Positions 1 through 8,603 are shown, numbered from the stretch's first letter. The stretch: DNA of 64,000 nucleotides from CAYRGS01 sp964423875 (GCA_964423875.1 CAYRGS010000001.1:49715-113714), one strand, 5' to 3'. Numbers and translations: made by a program. Notes: generated by a model not told the origin, from the sequence alone.

Positions 1-468
1 TGCTACCACGTGGCCTCGGTCATCGGTCTGATGTGCATCGAGGTCTTCGGCTACCGCACCGAGAGCGCCAAGCGCTACGCCGAGAAGCTGGGCATCGCTT
101 TTCAGCTCACCAACATTCTGCGCGACGTCAGGCCCGACGCCGAGCGGGGACGTATCTATCTCCCCCGGGAAGACTTGGACCGATTCGGCTGCGGGGAGGA
201 AGAGATCCTGGGCGGCGTCTATGGCGATCGGTTCACCGCCCTCATGAAGTTCCAGTGTGAGCGGGCGCACCGCTTCTACGAAGAGGCCCGGGAGGCCCTC
301 GCTCCCGAAGACCGGCCTGGAATGCTGGCCGCCGAGATCATGGGCGGCATCTACCGCCGGCTCCTCCGTGAGATCGAAAACCTTCGGTACGACGTCTTCC
401 GCAACACCGTTTCTCTCTCCCGCTTACAGAAGATCTGGATCGCCCTCAAGATCTGGGCCGCCCGATGA
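1..468 (+). CDS. Squalene/phytoene synthase family protein, 3' part only
   Basis: The 5' end lies outside the window; the reading frame is open from base 1. The visible 155 residues are the C-terminal half of a trans-isoprenyl diphosphate synthase that joins two prenyl diphosphates head to head, as in hopanoid (HpnC/HpnD), squalene or carotenoid synthesis. The second aspartate-rich motif of the family is clear (NILRDVRPD, then GRIYLP). Helical C-terminal features follow, with EIMGGIYRRLL and a tail near RLQKIWIALKIW. A 178-base gap separates it from the next gene on the same strand. Which branch (HpnD-like, CrtB-like) cannot be decided without the N-terminal half. Confidence 0.85.
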   Translation, partial: CYHVASVIGLMCIEVFGYRTESAKRYAEKLGIAFQLTNILRDVRPDAERGRIYLPREDLDRFGCGEEEILGGVYGDRFTALMKFQCERAHRFYEEAREALAPEDRPGMLAAEIMGGIYRRLLREIENLRYDVFRNTVSLSRLQKIWIALKIWAAR

Positions 469-646
469 CGGAAAGGGAGAGGGGTCGCGCCCCGGATTGC
501 TCCATGGCAATAACGTGATACAGGTTATGGAGCCGGAAGAAGCGGCCGTTTCTCCCGCGATGGAAGGGTTAGAAGGTAAGGGTTGACCCTTCCTGTTCCT
601 TCAACCCCCTCTGGTTTGACACGGCGGCCATCCAGATTTTAAGGTT

Positions 647-1768
647 GTGGACAATTTTCCGGTTGAAACTTTGCGTCCAGATCCGATGGAGGAAATTTTG
701 GACTCGCTATGGGATCTGATGGAAGGGGCGCGAAACTGTGTTCGAGGCTACACCCGCGTCAAGTCGGGGGAAAAGGTCTGCATTTGGACGGACCGCTCGG
801 CAGAGGTCGATCCCCGGGTGGTGGAGGCCTTCGGCGTGGCGGTGGAGGAAGTCGGGGCCGAGGCGTTTCTCCTGTCCTCCGGGTCGGTGATCCATCGTCT
901 CAAACAGCCCTTGCAAAAGCCCGTGCTCGCGGCCATAAAGGAGGCGGACGTCCTCCTGAGCTTTCAGCGGCTCGAGAACGCGGCGACGATCCACAACAAC
1001 GATATTTCCGCCCTCTTGTTTTCCACCCCGCTTCGGAACACGGCCGTCATCAGCCTGACGCCCGAGCTTTTGGCTTCGGAGTGGGCGCGTTTTCCCGCTG
1101 ACCTACTCTTTTTCATCTGCCGAAAAATCCGTGACCAAGCTCTGTCGTCGGGGACCGATGTTTTCCGCTTGACTGATCCCTGCGGCTCCGATTTGATGGG
1201 TCGCATTCCCTACGGTTACGGCTTCAAGTACGTTGAGCCGCCGAAGAAGTGGCAGTTCTTCCCGGGTGGGGAGATGGCGGAGCTCCCGGCTCCTCCAGTC
1301 AACGGCACGCTGGTCTTTGAGCAGTTGGAGGGATTCGAGGGTTTTGTGAGCGAGCCCATTCGCCTGACGATCGAAGACCAGTGGGTGACGCGGGTCGATG
1401 GGGGCGACGAGGCTCGCTGGTTCCGGGGGCGGATGGACCGCTACGAGAACGGGAACTTTTTCTGCGAGGTCGCCATTGGTGCTCACCCAAAGGCCCCGGT
1501 TGCGGTGGGGCTGAAGACTCGGGCGATGGACACTATTGCCCACCGCCACTCGGGTACCTTCCACTGCGGCGTGGGCAAGTGGGGGGCGCCTGGTATGGAG
1601 GTATCGAGCGATTGGCACTGGGACGGCGGGGGCCTTCATCCGACGTTCACGCTGGGGGACGTTGTTTTGGTCGAAAACGGAAGGCTCACGGCCCTCGACG
1701 ACCCTGAAGTCCGCGAGTTTGCCTCCAAATACGGACACCCTGACGATGTCTTGGCGGAGGTTTGGTAA
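647..1768 (+). CDS. M29 aminopeptidase-like / NicX-like metalloenzyme
   Basis: The protein has 373 residues and belongs to the leucyl aminopeptidase (M29)-type superfamily, which includes the Fe(II) ring-cleaving 2,5-dihydroxypyridine dioxygenase NicX. An HWD motif (His324, Asp326) sits near the C-terminus with His280 upstream. This resembles the spaced His...His-x-Asp metal site of NicX, although the spacing (44) differs somewhat from the classical enzyme. A GTG start at 647 is given; the in-frame ATG at 686 is an alternative, since no strong Shine-Dalgarno sequence decides. The next gene, 78 bases on, is an arylmalonate decarboxylase/maleate isomerase-fold enzyme, a pairing that recalls nicotinate-type ring degradation. 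Peptidase versus dioxygenase activity is unresolved. Confidence 0.6.
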   Translation: MDNFPVETLRPDPMEEILDSLWDLMEGARNCVRGYTRVKSGEKVCIWTDRSAEVDPRVVEAFGVAVEEVGAEAFLLSSGSVIHRLKQPLQKPVLAAIKEADVLLSFQRLENAATIHNNDISALLFSTPLRNTAVISLTPELLASEWARFPADLLFFICRKIRDQALSSGTDVFRLTDPCGSDLMGRIPYGYGFKYVEPPKKWQFFPGGEMAELPAPPVNGTLVFEQLEGFEGFVSEPIRLTIEDQWVTRVDGGDEARWFRGRMDRYENGNFFCEVAIGAHPKAPVAVGLKTRAMDTIAHRHSGTFHCGVGKWGAPGMEVSSDWHWDGGGLHPTFTLGDVVLVENGRLTALDDPEVREFASKYGHPDDVLAEVW

Positions 1769-1846
1769 GCAAGGGGGAGACTTGTTTATCGGGTTCCGCC
1801 GGGGCTTTTTGGATCGACTCCGGCAGGCTTTCAGGAGGGGCGGCGG

Positions 1847-2593
1847 ATGTACGGATGGCGGGCGTTGATCGGGATGATTTGGCCGGCGGGGGGTCCCGTT
1901 CCCGAAGACGAAGTCAGGATGGCGGCGCCCGAGGGCGTCACCTTCGCCAGCACCAGGATGTACGTCGAGGAGGTGAGCCCGAAGGGGCTCGAGGAGATGG
2001 TCACGCACGTCGAGCGGGCGGCCCGGGAGGTTGCCATCATGAAGGCCGATTGCTGCCTCGTGGGCGGGACGCCGGCCGGTTTCTTCAAGGGCCACGCTTT
2101 CAATCTGGAGCTCACCGGGCGCGCCCGGGAGGCGTCCGGCCTGCCCAGCAAGACCCAGGCCACGGCGGTCGTGGAGGCCCTGCGCGAGCTCGACCTCCGC
2201 CGGATCGTCGTCGCTACTGCTTACATCGACGAGCTGAACGACCTCCTCCGGACGTTTTTGGAAGAGGCTGGTTTCGAGGTCCTGGCCCTGAAGGGCCTTC
2301 GCGAGCGGTACAACTGGGACATCCACCGGCTTCCGCCGAGCGCTGCTTACCGCCTCACCATGGATGCTGTGAAAGAGGTCTCCGACGCGGATGGGGTCTT
2401 CATCAGCTGCGGGGGGCTCCGGACGTTCGAGGTCATCGAAACACTGGAAAAGGACTTGGGCCTGCCCGTGGTGACCAGCAATCAGGCGGCCCTGTGGGCG
2501 GGACTTGGCATGACCCGGGTGAGTGAGCCCGTCGAAGGGTACGGGCGGCTGCTGAGGATGGACAGGAGCGCACGGGAGCAGGTTGGAGCGTAA
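1847..2593 (+). CDS. Arylmalonate decarboxylase-like enzyme (Asp/Glu racemase superfamily)
   Basis: This 248-residue protein aligns over its whole length with bacterial arylmalonate decarboxylase (AMDase). It keeps Thr75, Tyr126 (TAYID) and the catalytic Cys188 (ISCGGL) at the same residue numbers as the Bordetella enzyme. Gly74, where racemases and maleate isomerases have their first cysteine, is glycine as in AMDase, so a one-cysteine decarboxylase mechanism fits better than isomerisation. Residue 76 is Pro rather than the Ser of AMDase, altering the oxyanion pocket. The start is supported by AGGAGGGG just upstream. Substrate is probably a malonate-type acid; maleate isomerase (NicE-like) is the alternative. 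Family numbering is from memory. Confidence 0.75.
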   Translation: MYGWRALIGMIWPAGGPVPEDEVRMAAPEGVTFASTRMYVEEVSPKGLEEMVTHVERAAREVAIMKADCCLVGGTPAGFFKGHAFNLELTGRAREASGLPSKTQATAVVEALRELDLRRIVVATAYIDELNDLLRTFLEEAGFEVLALKGLRERYNWDIHRLPPSAAYRLTMDAVKEVSDADGVFISCGGLRTFEVIETLEKDLGLPVVTSNQAALWAGLGMTRVSEPVEGYGRLLRMDRSAREQVGA

Positions 2594-2777
2594 GGGCGGC
2601 GATCCTGTGTGGGCCGTCCTCACGCTGCGTTGCGCGTTGCCTTCAAACAGGTTCGTAGAACGTCGGACTCAATCCCGCGCAGCGGGTGAGCCCGCAAAAT
2701 CAGGGTGAGTCCACGATTTCCATTTGGTCCACGGGTGTAAACCGCGGTAAGGAATCTGGGCCGCTCGCAGACGTTCC

Positions 2778-3773
2778 TCAGACCATCGCGACGTCGAGTA
2801 GCGTCGATTTGGCGAACACCTCCTCCGGGGTAAGCTTCCTCTCCGACAGTCCTTGCTCGAACGAATACCGGGTGAACGTTTCGATGGTGGTCCGGTTGGC
2901 CTCTACGCCGTACGCCCAGTAGTCCTCGCCCAGGATCTTCTTGCAGTCCTCGATTTCGCTGATCACCCAGGGAAGGGAGGCCCCCGGCACTCCTGTGTAC
3001 TCCAGAATTTCCATGCAATGGTTTTTGGCCTCACAGAAGGCGGCGTACAGGTTCTGAGCTGCCCAGGGGTGCTTTTTGAGAACGGACTCCTTGATGACCA
3101 CCAAGTGCATGATTGGAAAGCACCCCGTCCGTCTGTAGTAGTCGATCTCCACTTCCTTGTAGTTGGGGAAAAGTCGGACGACGTTGGACGAAGTCCTGAA
3201 GAACGCCGGAGGGGCCGTAGCGGTGAACAGGGCGTCGATTTCGCCGGAATCCAGCATCTCGTCGAGGGTCTTGGGCTCGGGAGCGAACTCGATTGTAATC
3301 GAAGGGGGCAGGTTGAGGTCCACCCGATCCTTTCGGCCCCATGACTCCTGCCCGCCCGTGACCCAGGTCACGCCCTCCGGGTCCACACCGTGCTCGTGGT
3401 GCATAATCCCACGAATCCACACCACGGCCGACATGGCGTACTCGGGAACCCCTATGCGTCTCCCAGCAAGGTCCTCCGGCTTTTGGATCCCGGCGTTCTT
3501 ATTGATGAACACGCACGCGTGTCGGAAGATTTTGGAAAGGAAAACGGGGATCGCGACAAACGGGGGATTGGGCCGCGAGCGAAAGATCAAATAGGCGGAG
3601 AAGCTCATCTCCGAGGCATCGAACTCCTGGTGTTGACACATCCGCCAGAAGGTGTCTATCACCGGCAGGCGGATGAAGTTCAGGTCAATCCCGACGGGTT
3701 TGACCGTTCCATCCTCCAGGGCCTTGATCCGGTCGTATTCCGAGCACGCAAAATCGATCTTGATGTTCGCCAC
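2778..3773 (-). CDS. 4,5-dihydroxyphthalate decarboxylase-like / NMT1-type periplasmic-binding-fold protein
   Basis: The 331-residue protein has the periplasmic binding protein fold of the family that includes 4,5-dihydroxyphthalate decarboxylase and ABC binding proteins. Typical segments are SEYDRIKALEDG, FDASEMSFSAYL, AGRRIGVPEYAMSA, and EPKTLDEMLDSGEIDAL. No signal peptide is visible, favouring a cytoplasmic enzyme over a transporter subunit. The GTG start at 3773 is preceded by GGGAGA seven bases upstream. It lies head-to-tail with the Rieske oxygenase gene (138 bases), as expected for an aromatic-acid degradation gene set. The actual substrate cannot be read from sequence. Confidence 0.75.
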   Translation of the reverse strand: MANIKIDFACSEYDRIKALEDGTVKPVGIDLNFIRLPVIDTFWRMCQHQEFDASEMSFSAYLIFRSRPNPPFVAIPVFLSKIFRHACVFINKNAGIQKPEDLAGRRIGVPEYAMSAVVWIRGIMHHEHGVDPEGVTWVTGGQESWGRKDRVDLNLPPSITIEFAPEPKTLDEMLDSGEIDALFTATAPPAFFRTSSNVVRLFPNYKEVEIDYYRRTGCFPIMHLVVIKESVLKKHPWAAQNLYAAFCEAKNHCMEILEYTGVPGASLPWVISEIEDCKKILGEDYWAYGVEANRTTIETFTRYSFEQGLSERKLTPEEVFAKSTLLDVAMV

Positions 3774-3911
3774 GGTCGTTCTCCCATGGATAAGCGAAGA
3801 GGCGAGATCTCATTCTCCCTTCGGCCTCGAAGCGAAACTCAATCCGTCCCGTCCGGCTTCCAAACAGAGTCGAGTCTTTCTCTCCCCCGCCGCCCGAAAG
3901 GAATCCGGTCC

Positions 3912-4889
3912 TTACTCCACGCCAATTTCTCTTAGGAACCTCCGGTAAGCGAGGGCGACGCCGTCGGGTCCCTTGACGTGAAGCTCTTCGGCTAGGTCAA
4001 GCGGAAGCTCCTCCGGCCGCTGATTTTCCACAATCACCTGATCTTGGTTGTTGATGATTTCCGCGAACCTTTGCGGATTTCCTTCCTGGTCATAGTTTCG
4101 GGTGATGATCAGAAACCGGGTGCACTCATCGGCCGATACCGGCATGCAAACAAAGCTCAGCGTCTCCCGCCTGCCGTCGGTTTCGTCCTTCCACTGATAG
4201 ATGGAAAAAGGCCGGGTCAGGCGGTAGTTGCGTGTATGGGGAACCGGGTGGACCCGGTCGGGGAGGTTCGTATAGCCGAAGCGGAGCTCTTCCCCATCCC
4301 GCTCCACGTCGATGTCGGGTATTCGCGGATGATCGCGGTCCCCCAGGATGCCTTCGTGAATCCACGGGAAATGGGCGAAGTCCACGAAGTTCTCGATGGC
4401 CCGAGCGGCGCCGCATTTCCAGTTCCGCTGGTCCCGGACGACAATGCGGTGGCTCGGGTCCTCGATGGCCGGAAGCTCGGGAATGGGCGTCCGGGATTTT
4501 TCGGACATGCAGACCCAAACGATGCCGTACCGCTCCTCGGCCCGGTGCCGGGTGAGGCAGGCCTTCTTCGGAATGGGGTGGTCCGGCGGAACGGAGGGAA
4601 TGCGGGTGCACCTGCCCTCGGCGTTGTAAGACCAGCCGTGATACGCGCAGACGATCTCCTCGCCCTCCACCCACCCGAGCGATAGGGGGGTTCCCCGGTG
4701 AATGCAAAGGTCGTTGAACGCCGCCCACCGATTTCCCAGACGGCAAATGACGATTCGCTCGTCCAAGAGCCTTGCCGCGTAAGGCCGCTCCCCCACATTT
4801 TCCGCCAGGGTAACCGGGTGCCAGTATTCCCGCAACGCGGGCCAAAGGTCGCCTTCGCGCATTTTCTTTCTCGAATCTCCCCGTGCCAA
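3912..4889 (-). CDS. Rieske [2Fe-2S] aromatic ring-hydroxylating oxygenase, paralogue 1
   Basis: This is a 325-residue oxygenase of the phthalate dioxygenase/vanillate demethylase type. The Rieske cluster ligands are Cys62, His64, Cys81 and His84. The mononuclear iron site lies in ENFVDFAHFPWIHEG, with His173 and His178 as likely ligands. No dedicated reductase gene is nearby. The start given is TTG at 4889 with GGGAGG five bases upstream; an ATG at 4862 matches the N-terminus of the paralogue but lacks a well-placed ribosome site. Two further paralogues lie at 18897-19862 and 28502-29557, all sharing the N-terminal YWHPV stretch. Confidence 0.92.
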   Translation of the reverse strand: MARGDSRKKMREGDLWPALREYWHPVTLAENVGERPYAARLLDERIVICRLGNRWAAFNDLCIHRGTPLSLGWVEGEEIVCAYHGWSYNAEGRCTRIPSVPPDHPIPKKACLTRHRAEERYGIVWVCMSEKSRTPIPELPAIEDPSHRIVVRDQRNWKCGAARAIENFVDFAHFPWIHEGILGDRDHPRIPDIDVERDGEELRFGYTNLPDRVHPVPHTRNYRLTRPFSIYQWKDETDGRRETLSFVCMPVSADECTRFLIITRNYDQEGNPQRFAEIINNQDQVIVENQRPEELPLDLAEELHVKGPDGVALAYRRFLREIGVE

Positions 4890-4938
4890 TTCTGCCTCCC
4901 GGTCAGGGCGCTGGATGCCGCGCCTTCACTGCTTCCCC

Positions 4939-6216
4939 TCAGCCCGCCCCGGCCTCTCGATTACAGATATCCATCGCCACACGGGCATAGGCCCTGGCGG
5001 CTTTCCACAGGTCGTCCGCGTGAATGGCCATCCGCAATTTCCCCTCGGTGAGGTCCATGCCGAAGGAAGGTCCATACGTGGCCGCCGGGATTTGGACCTC
5101 GTTGAAGATGTTCATGTCGCGCCACATGCTGGTGATGGGCGGGGGGACGGTCTTCATGGGTTCGCCCACGACCTGGTCGTGGGCCCGCCGGATGGCCTCG
5201 ACCAACGGTTCGTGCCCCTTCGCGATGTATCCCCTGCGCGTCATGTAGGGACGAACCTCGGCCTCGACGCCCGTCTCGGCGATGACTCGCTCGATCTCCG
5301 GCTGGACGAACAGGGGGTCCTTCCCGGGAGGGATCCGGACGTCCAGATAGAGACTGCACCGGCCCGCGGTATTGGCGAGCTTGGTCGGGACCCCGGCCCG
5401 GATGGCGCCCATGCACGCGTTGGGCCGGATGAGGCCCCCCTCGAATTCCATGCTTTCGCGCTCGATGTATTCGTTCGCCCAGCTCTCCAGGGCGTTGACG
5501 ACCCGGGCTATCCGGACGATGGCGTTGGGGTTGTCGGCGAAGGTGGTGGGCCGGGGAATGGTGGGGGTGTAGTACGCCGTGCCCCGGACGGTGATCTGAA
5601 AGTACGTGCACCCGCACTGGGCCCAGGTTGTGGAGAAGTCGGTGCACTCGGCCACCAAGGCGTAGTCGGCGAAGACGCCGTGGTCCACCAGCCGGCGCGC
5701 TCCCACCCCCTTTCCCACGTACCGGGAAGATTGGAACTCGTCCACCGGGGCCGAGCCGATCTCCCCGACCACGGCGGTGAGGTGGAGGTCGCCTTTGAGC
5801 CGCACGCCGCCGTCCCGGATGGCCCTGGCCGCCAGGAACGTGGCCGCGAGCGGCCCCTTGTCGTTCATCACCCCGTGGCCGAACAGGAGGTCGCCTTCTC
5901 TCCAGGCCCGTGTGTACTCTGGCAGGATATCCCCGGCGGACCAGAAGTCGTCCGCCCCCCCGTACTTGGTGTCCATGTGGGCGTTGAAGATGAGGGAAGC
6001 GCCCCCGCCCGTTCCCTTGAGCAAGGCGGCCACGTTGAACCGCCCGGGGGCGACCGTTATCTTCCGGGGATCGAATCCGTTTTCCGTCAGCCAGCCGAAG
6101 ACCTCCTCGCCCATGGCCTCTTCGCTCCCGGTCGGGCTCGGGATGTTCGCCAGACGCAAAGCCAGCTCCGCGAGTTCTTGCCGGTCGATGCCGGCCAGAA
6201 CCGTATCGATGTTCAT
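4939..6216 (-). CDS. M20 family metallohydrolase (ArgE/DapE-like)
   Basis: The 425-residue protein is a zinc amidohydrolase/peptidase of the acetylornithine deacetylase-succinyldiaminopimelate desuccinylase type. Motifs numbered from the chosen ATG are NAHMDTKYGG (His80, Asp82), GVMNDKGP (Asp119) and VVGEIG (Glu152 as general base). The usual Glu-Glu pair reads Glu-Ile here, so one common metal ligand appears to be replaced. The ATG at 6216 is chosen over a TTG at 6231 because GGAAGGG lies six bases upstream of the ATG. It is in the same direction as the Rieske and decarboxylase-like genes and may process an amide or N-acyl intermediate. Confidence 0.85.
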   Translation of the reverse strand: MNIDTVLAGIDRQELAELALRLANIPSPTGSEEAMGEEVFGWLTENGFDPRKITVAPGRFNVAALLKGTGGGASLIFNAHMDTKYGGADDFWSAGDILPEYTRAWREGDLLFGHGVMNDKGPLAATFLAARAIRDGGVRLKGDLHLTAVVGEIGSAPVDEFQSSRYVGKGVGARRLVDHGVFADYALVAECTDFSTTWAQCGCTYFQITVRGTAYYTPTIPRPTTFADNPNAIVRIARVVNALESWANEYIERESMEFEGGLIRPNACMGAIRAGVPTKLANTAGRCSLYLDVRIPPGKDPLFVQPEIERVIAETGVEAEVRPYMTRRGYIAKGHEPLVEAIRRAHDQVVGEPMKTVPPPITSMWRDMNIFNEVQIPAATYGPSFGMDLTEGKLRMAIHADDLWKAARAYARVAMDICNREAGAG

Positions 6217-6292
6217 CCGATTCCCTTCCAATCGGCGGGCGCTCGTATCCGGCCTTGGTGTTGGAATGGCGGAGAGCTTCCCGGACTCTATC

Positions 6293-6415
6293 TTACGGCT
6301 TGATCCCCGGGAGAAACTCGTTCGTGTAAATGTTCTCGACGGGAACGCGCGTCTTCAGCTTGAACAGTTTGGCGATCAGGTCCCTGGAATTCTCCGTCCC
6401 GGACTGCCGAGTGGC
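6293..6415 (-). pseudogene. C-terminal remnant of an ABC transporter substrate-binding protein
   Basis: Directly after the stop of the EamA gene, the same frame stays open for about 40 codons and ends in PVENIYTNEFLPGIKP. That is the characteristic tail of NitT/TauT-type binding proteins and closely resembles the tail (LYTNDFLPGKM) of the intact binding protein at 30533-31555. No start codon or upstream body is present. This is therefore the 3' scar of a transporter gene whose remainder was replaced, with the EamA exporter now occupying the site. Confidence 0.75.
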
Positions 6416-7285
6416 TTAATGCCCCAGGCCCGTGATAACGGCCGCACCGGCCACAATCAGGGCAGACCCGAGAAAGAGCCGGGCTGTGACCTGCTCTTTT
6501 TCCCTCAGGAAGATCCAGGCGATCAACACCACAAGGAGAGGGAAGGTGTGGACCAGCGGAATGACGACGCTCACGTTGCCCAAACGAAGACCCTCCATCA
6601 GCATGTAGAGGGCCAGGGCGATCCCCAGCATGTGAATGAAATATAAGGCCAACCCCTTGGGGTGGAGGGTCAGCCTGGAGCCCGCTGGCATGACAGGAAG
6701 CACCAGGATGAGCGCCAGCACCGCCCCCAAATTTCCGATCGCCATACCCGTTGTCGATGATGGGATGTAAGCAAGCCCAATTTTCCTGAAGGTGTGCGAT
6801 ACAGCGAACATAATGGCCGCCAGCACGGCAAACGCATAGCCTGATTTATTGTCTGTGGCTCCTTTTTTTTCATAAGCGATTGCGCCCACGCCGACGACTA
6901 TGGTCAGGGTCCCCAGCCAAACCCAGGCATTCGGCCGTTCTCCCAGAAAAAGGATAGCCGCGGCGGCGCTGAATATGGGAGAGGTTCCCAAAACCGTTGC
7001 TGATCGGGCGACGCCGATTCGGGCGAAAGCCGCAAAATAGCAGATGACGGCGAAACCGGGGTCAAAGGCGCCTGAAGCGAAAAACCACCAGCCTCCAGCA
7101 TTGAAGATGTCGGGGCGGGGGGAAATCGAAAGGGCCAGGAGTCCGAAAATGATGAGGTGGACGACGGCCTGCATCAGCGCCCCCGTATACGGGGAGGCGT
7201 ACCGTACCGCGATGCGCGCCGCGAATTCCGAACAGGCGAATGCCGTGGCAGAGTACAGGGCAAGGGAGACAGGCGTGTAGAACAT
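6416..7285 (-). CDS. EamA/DMT family transporter
   Basis: The 289-residue integral membrane protein has about ten hydrophobic segments arranged as two EamA repeats. The first covers roughly residues 1-135, with FLGERPNAWVWLG at its end. The second follows, with FLREKEQVTARLFLG at the matching place, which is the repeat signature of drug/metabolite exporters. Substrate is unknown. Its stop codon abuts the remnant of an ABC binding protein, suggesting that this gene replaced an importer. Confidence 0.88.
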   Translation of the reverse strand: MFYTPVSLALYSATAFACSEFAARIAVRYASPYTGALMQAVVHLIIFGLLALSISPRPDIFNAGGWWFFASGAFDPGFAVICYFAAFARIGVARSATVLGTSPIFSAAAAILFLGERPNAWVWLGTLTIVVGVGAIAYEKKGATDNKSGYAFAVLAAIMFAVSHTFRKIGLAYIPSSTTGMAIGNLGAVLALILVLPVMPAGSRLTLHPKGLALYFIHMLGIALALYMLMEGLRLGNVSVVIPLVHTFPLLVVLIAWIFLREKEQVTARLFLGSALIVAGAAVITGLGH

Positions 7286-7454
7286 GAGGCGGCCGGAACT
7301 CCAGTCCTCCGGACGGGATCAAAAAAGATGCTGACCGGAATTTTCCCATTTCAAATCCGGACAGACCTGTACCGACCACTCGCTACTGTTTAGCACGATT
7401 AGATCACCCTCTACCGGACCTGTCAACCGGAGTTCGGGTGCCAGAAAGCCCGAC
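7286..7454. other. Non-coding stretch upstream of EamA
   Basis: These 169 bases hold no convincing gene. They separate the minus-strand EamA start from the transposase remnant and should contain the EamA promoter. No promoter motif could be assigned with confidence. Confidence 0.4.
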
Positions 7455-7905
7455 CTGGGTGATTCTATGGACACCATACATAATTCTCGGCTTTTGGGTT
7501 GCGTCTCCATCTTGTCGGGGCATGGCAAGAATCGCATGGTACGTCGAACTCAATCCGGTACGGGCTGAGGACCCCGGGACGTATCCATGGAGGGGCGCAT
7601 ATCTCAGGCAGAGGCAACGATCTGCTGAAGGCAAGCCCCTGCTTGAAAGGGTCGGGAATTGGAGGGACTTTCTTCTGGGTGGCGTATCCGAGGAGGAGAT
7701 CGAGAGGATACAACGTTATGAGAGGACAGGCAGACCCTTGGGAATGACGGTTTTGTTGGGAAGCTTGAAGGGCCCTAGGGAGGCGCCGGAAAACTCCATC
7801 ACGGATAATCGGAGAGGCATTGGGTCGTAGCCTGCAACGGCGGAGGCTAGGGCGAAAAAGGGGGCGCAAGCAGAAATGAGGATGGTGTCCCCCCGGATTA
7901 CCCAG
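7455..7905 (+). mobile_element. Decayed REP-associated Y1 tyrosine transposase element
   Basis: An open frame covering most of this stretch contains the C-terminal signature of REP-associated/IS200-like transposases: WYVELNPVRAED, YPWRG, LLERVGNWRDFL and RYERTGRPLG. The N-terminal catalytic half (HUH motif) is missing. The piece is bounded on the left by ggacaccatacataattc (7469-7486) and on the right by an inverted counterpart, aggatggtgtcccccc (7879-7894). It therefore looks like an internally deleted copy with both ends kept. The same end sequence forms the palindrome at 9104-9148. Confidence 0.7.
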
Positions 7906-7931
7906 AACGGACCATCCGCAAGGTCCGTTTT
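7906..7931 (+). terminator. Possible hairpin terminator beyond the transposase remnant
   Basis: An 8-bp perfect stem (aacggacc / ggtccgtt) with an 8-base loop is followed by a short T run. It lies just outside the right end of the mobile remnant and before the convergent lipoprotein gene. The T tract is short, so the terminator call is tentative. Confidence 0.35.
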
Positions 7932-8015
7932 CGCTATAGGTACAGCCTGTTGGAAATTTGCAGAGACTTGGGCGTAGCACTCTTCGCCTGTTGCTGATGG
8001 ATTTCATCCAGACCG

Positions 8016-8603
8016 CTACGGTGCCATGAGGATCAGGGGGCTTTGCCTTGTTTTGTGGGGGCTTGCGTACGGCGCCATGAGGAGCAGGGAGCTTGAATAT
8101 TTGCCGATTTCTGTTTCGGCCTTTGCAACCCGTCGCTCGATCACGGCGCCTGTCATCCGGATGATCTCCGCTGCGGTCGCGCGATCCTTCCGGAAAAATC
8201 CCCTCTTCGCGTTCACGCTGATCCGCGAGACACGGTCCGTGACTCGCTCGAGATCAACTTGTATATCAAGTTTGGGGGTGGCTGCCAAGATGCGGAAGCC
8301 GGTTTCGGTCGGAACGGGCGTTTCAGGTTGAAAGGCCATCTCATCCAGCGCCTCGACAGAAGCAATCTTCAGCGTCGACAGACTCGTTGTAAAACTCCTA
8401 TCGGCGATATTTTCAACCGAATACTCGAACCCCTTGAGCGTGCTGGTCGCGCCTCCGGCGAGAAGTGCGGCGCATCCGCCCGAGAAGAGCAAAGACATGG
8501 CCAGCAAACAGAACCGGAGTTCCCGTCCGGCTTTGAGGAACGGCGAGGACTTTCCTTCGATCATTCGGGTCCGCGCATTTTCCATAGGTGTAAACTGTCC
8601 CAT
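8016..8603 (-). CDS. DUF3568-like lipoprotein
   Basis: The protein has 195 residues with a hydrophobic signal segment and a lipobox (LLFSGGC), making Cys44 the probable lipidated residue. The mature part resembles DUF3568-type small lipoproteins: a central domain around STLKIASVEALDEMAF, then RISVNAKRGFFRKDRATAAEIIRMTGAVI. Function is unknown. Several in-frame starts exist (8603, 8585, 8564) and none has a clear ribosome site; a signal peptide of usual length would favour 8564. The C-terminus includes a short duplicated piece (LLLMAP ... LILMAP) created by a near-exact DNA repeat at about 8024-8041 and 8074-8091. Confidence 0.6.
   Translation of the reverse strand: MGQFTPMENARTRMIEGKSSPFLKAGRELRFCLLAMSLLFSGGCAALLAGGATSTLKGFEYSVENIADRSFTTSLSTLKIASVEALDEMAFQPETPVPTETGFRILAATPKLDIQVDLERVTDRVSRISVNAKRGFFRKDRATAAEIIRMTGAVIERRVAKAETEIGKYSSSLLLMAPYASPHKTRQSPLILMAP

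Noticed and set aside
1103..2623. Long minus-strand frame (506 codons) opposite the NicX-like and AMDase-like genes
   Set aside because: Arg/Pro/His-rich composition and full overlap with two well-supported plus-strand genes; a typical high-GC antisense shadow.
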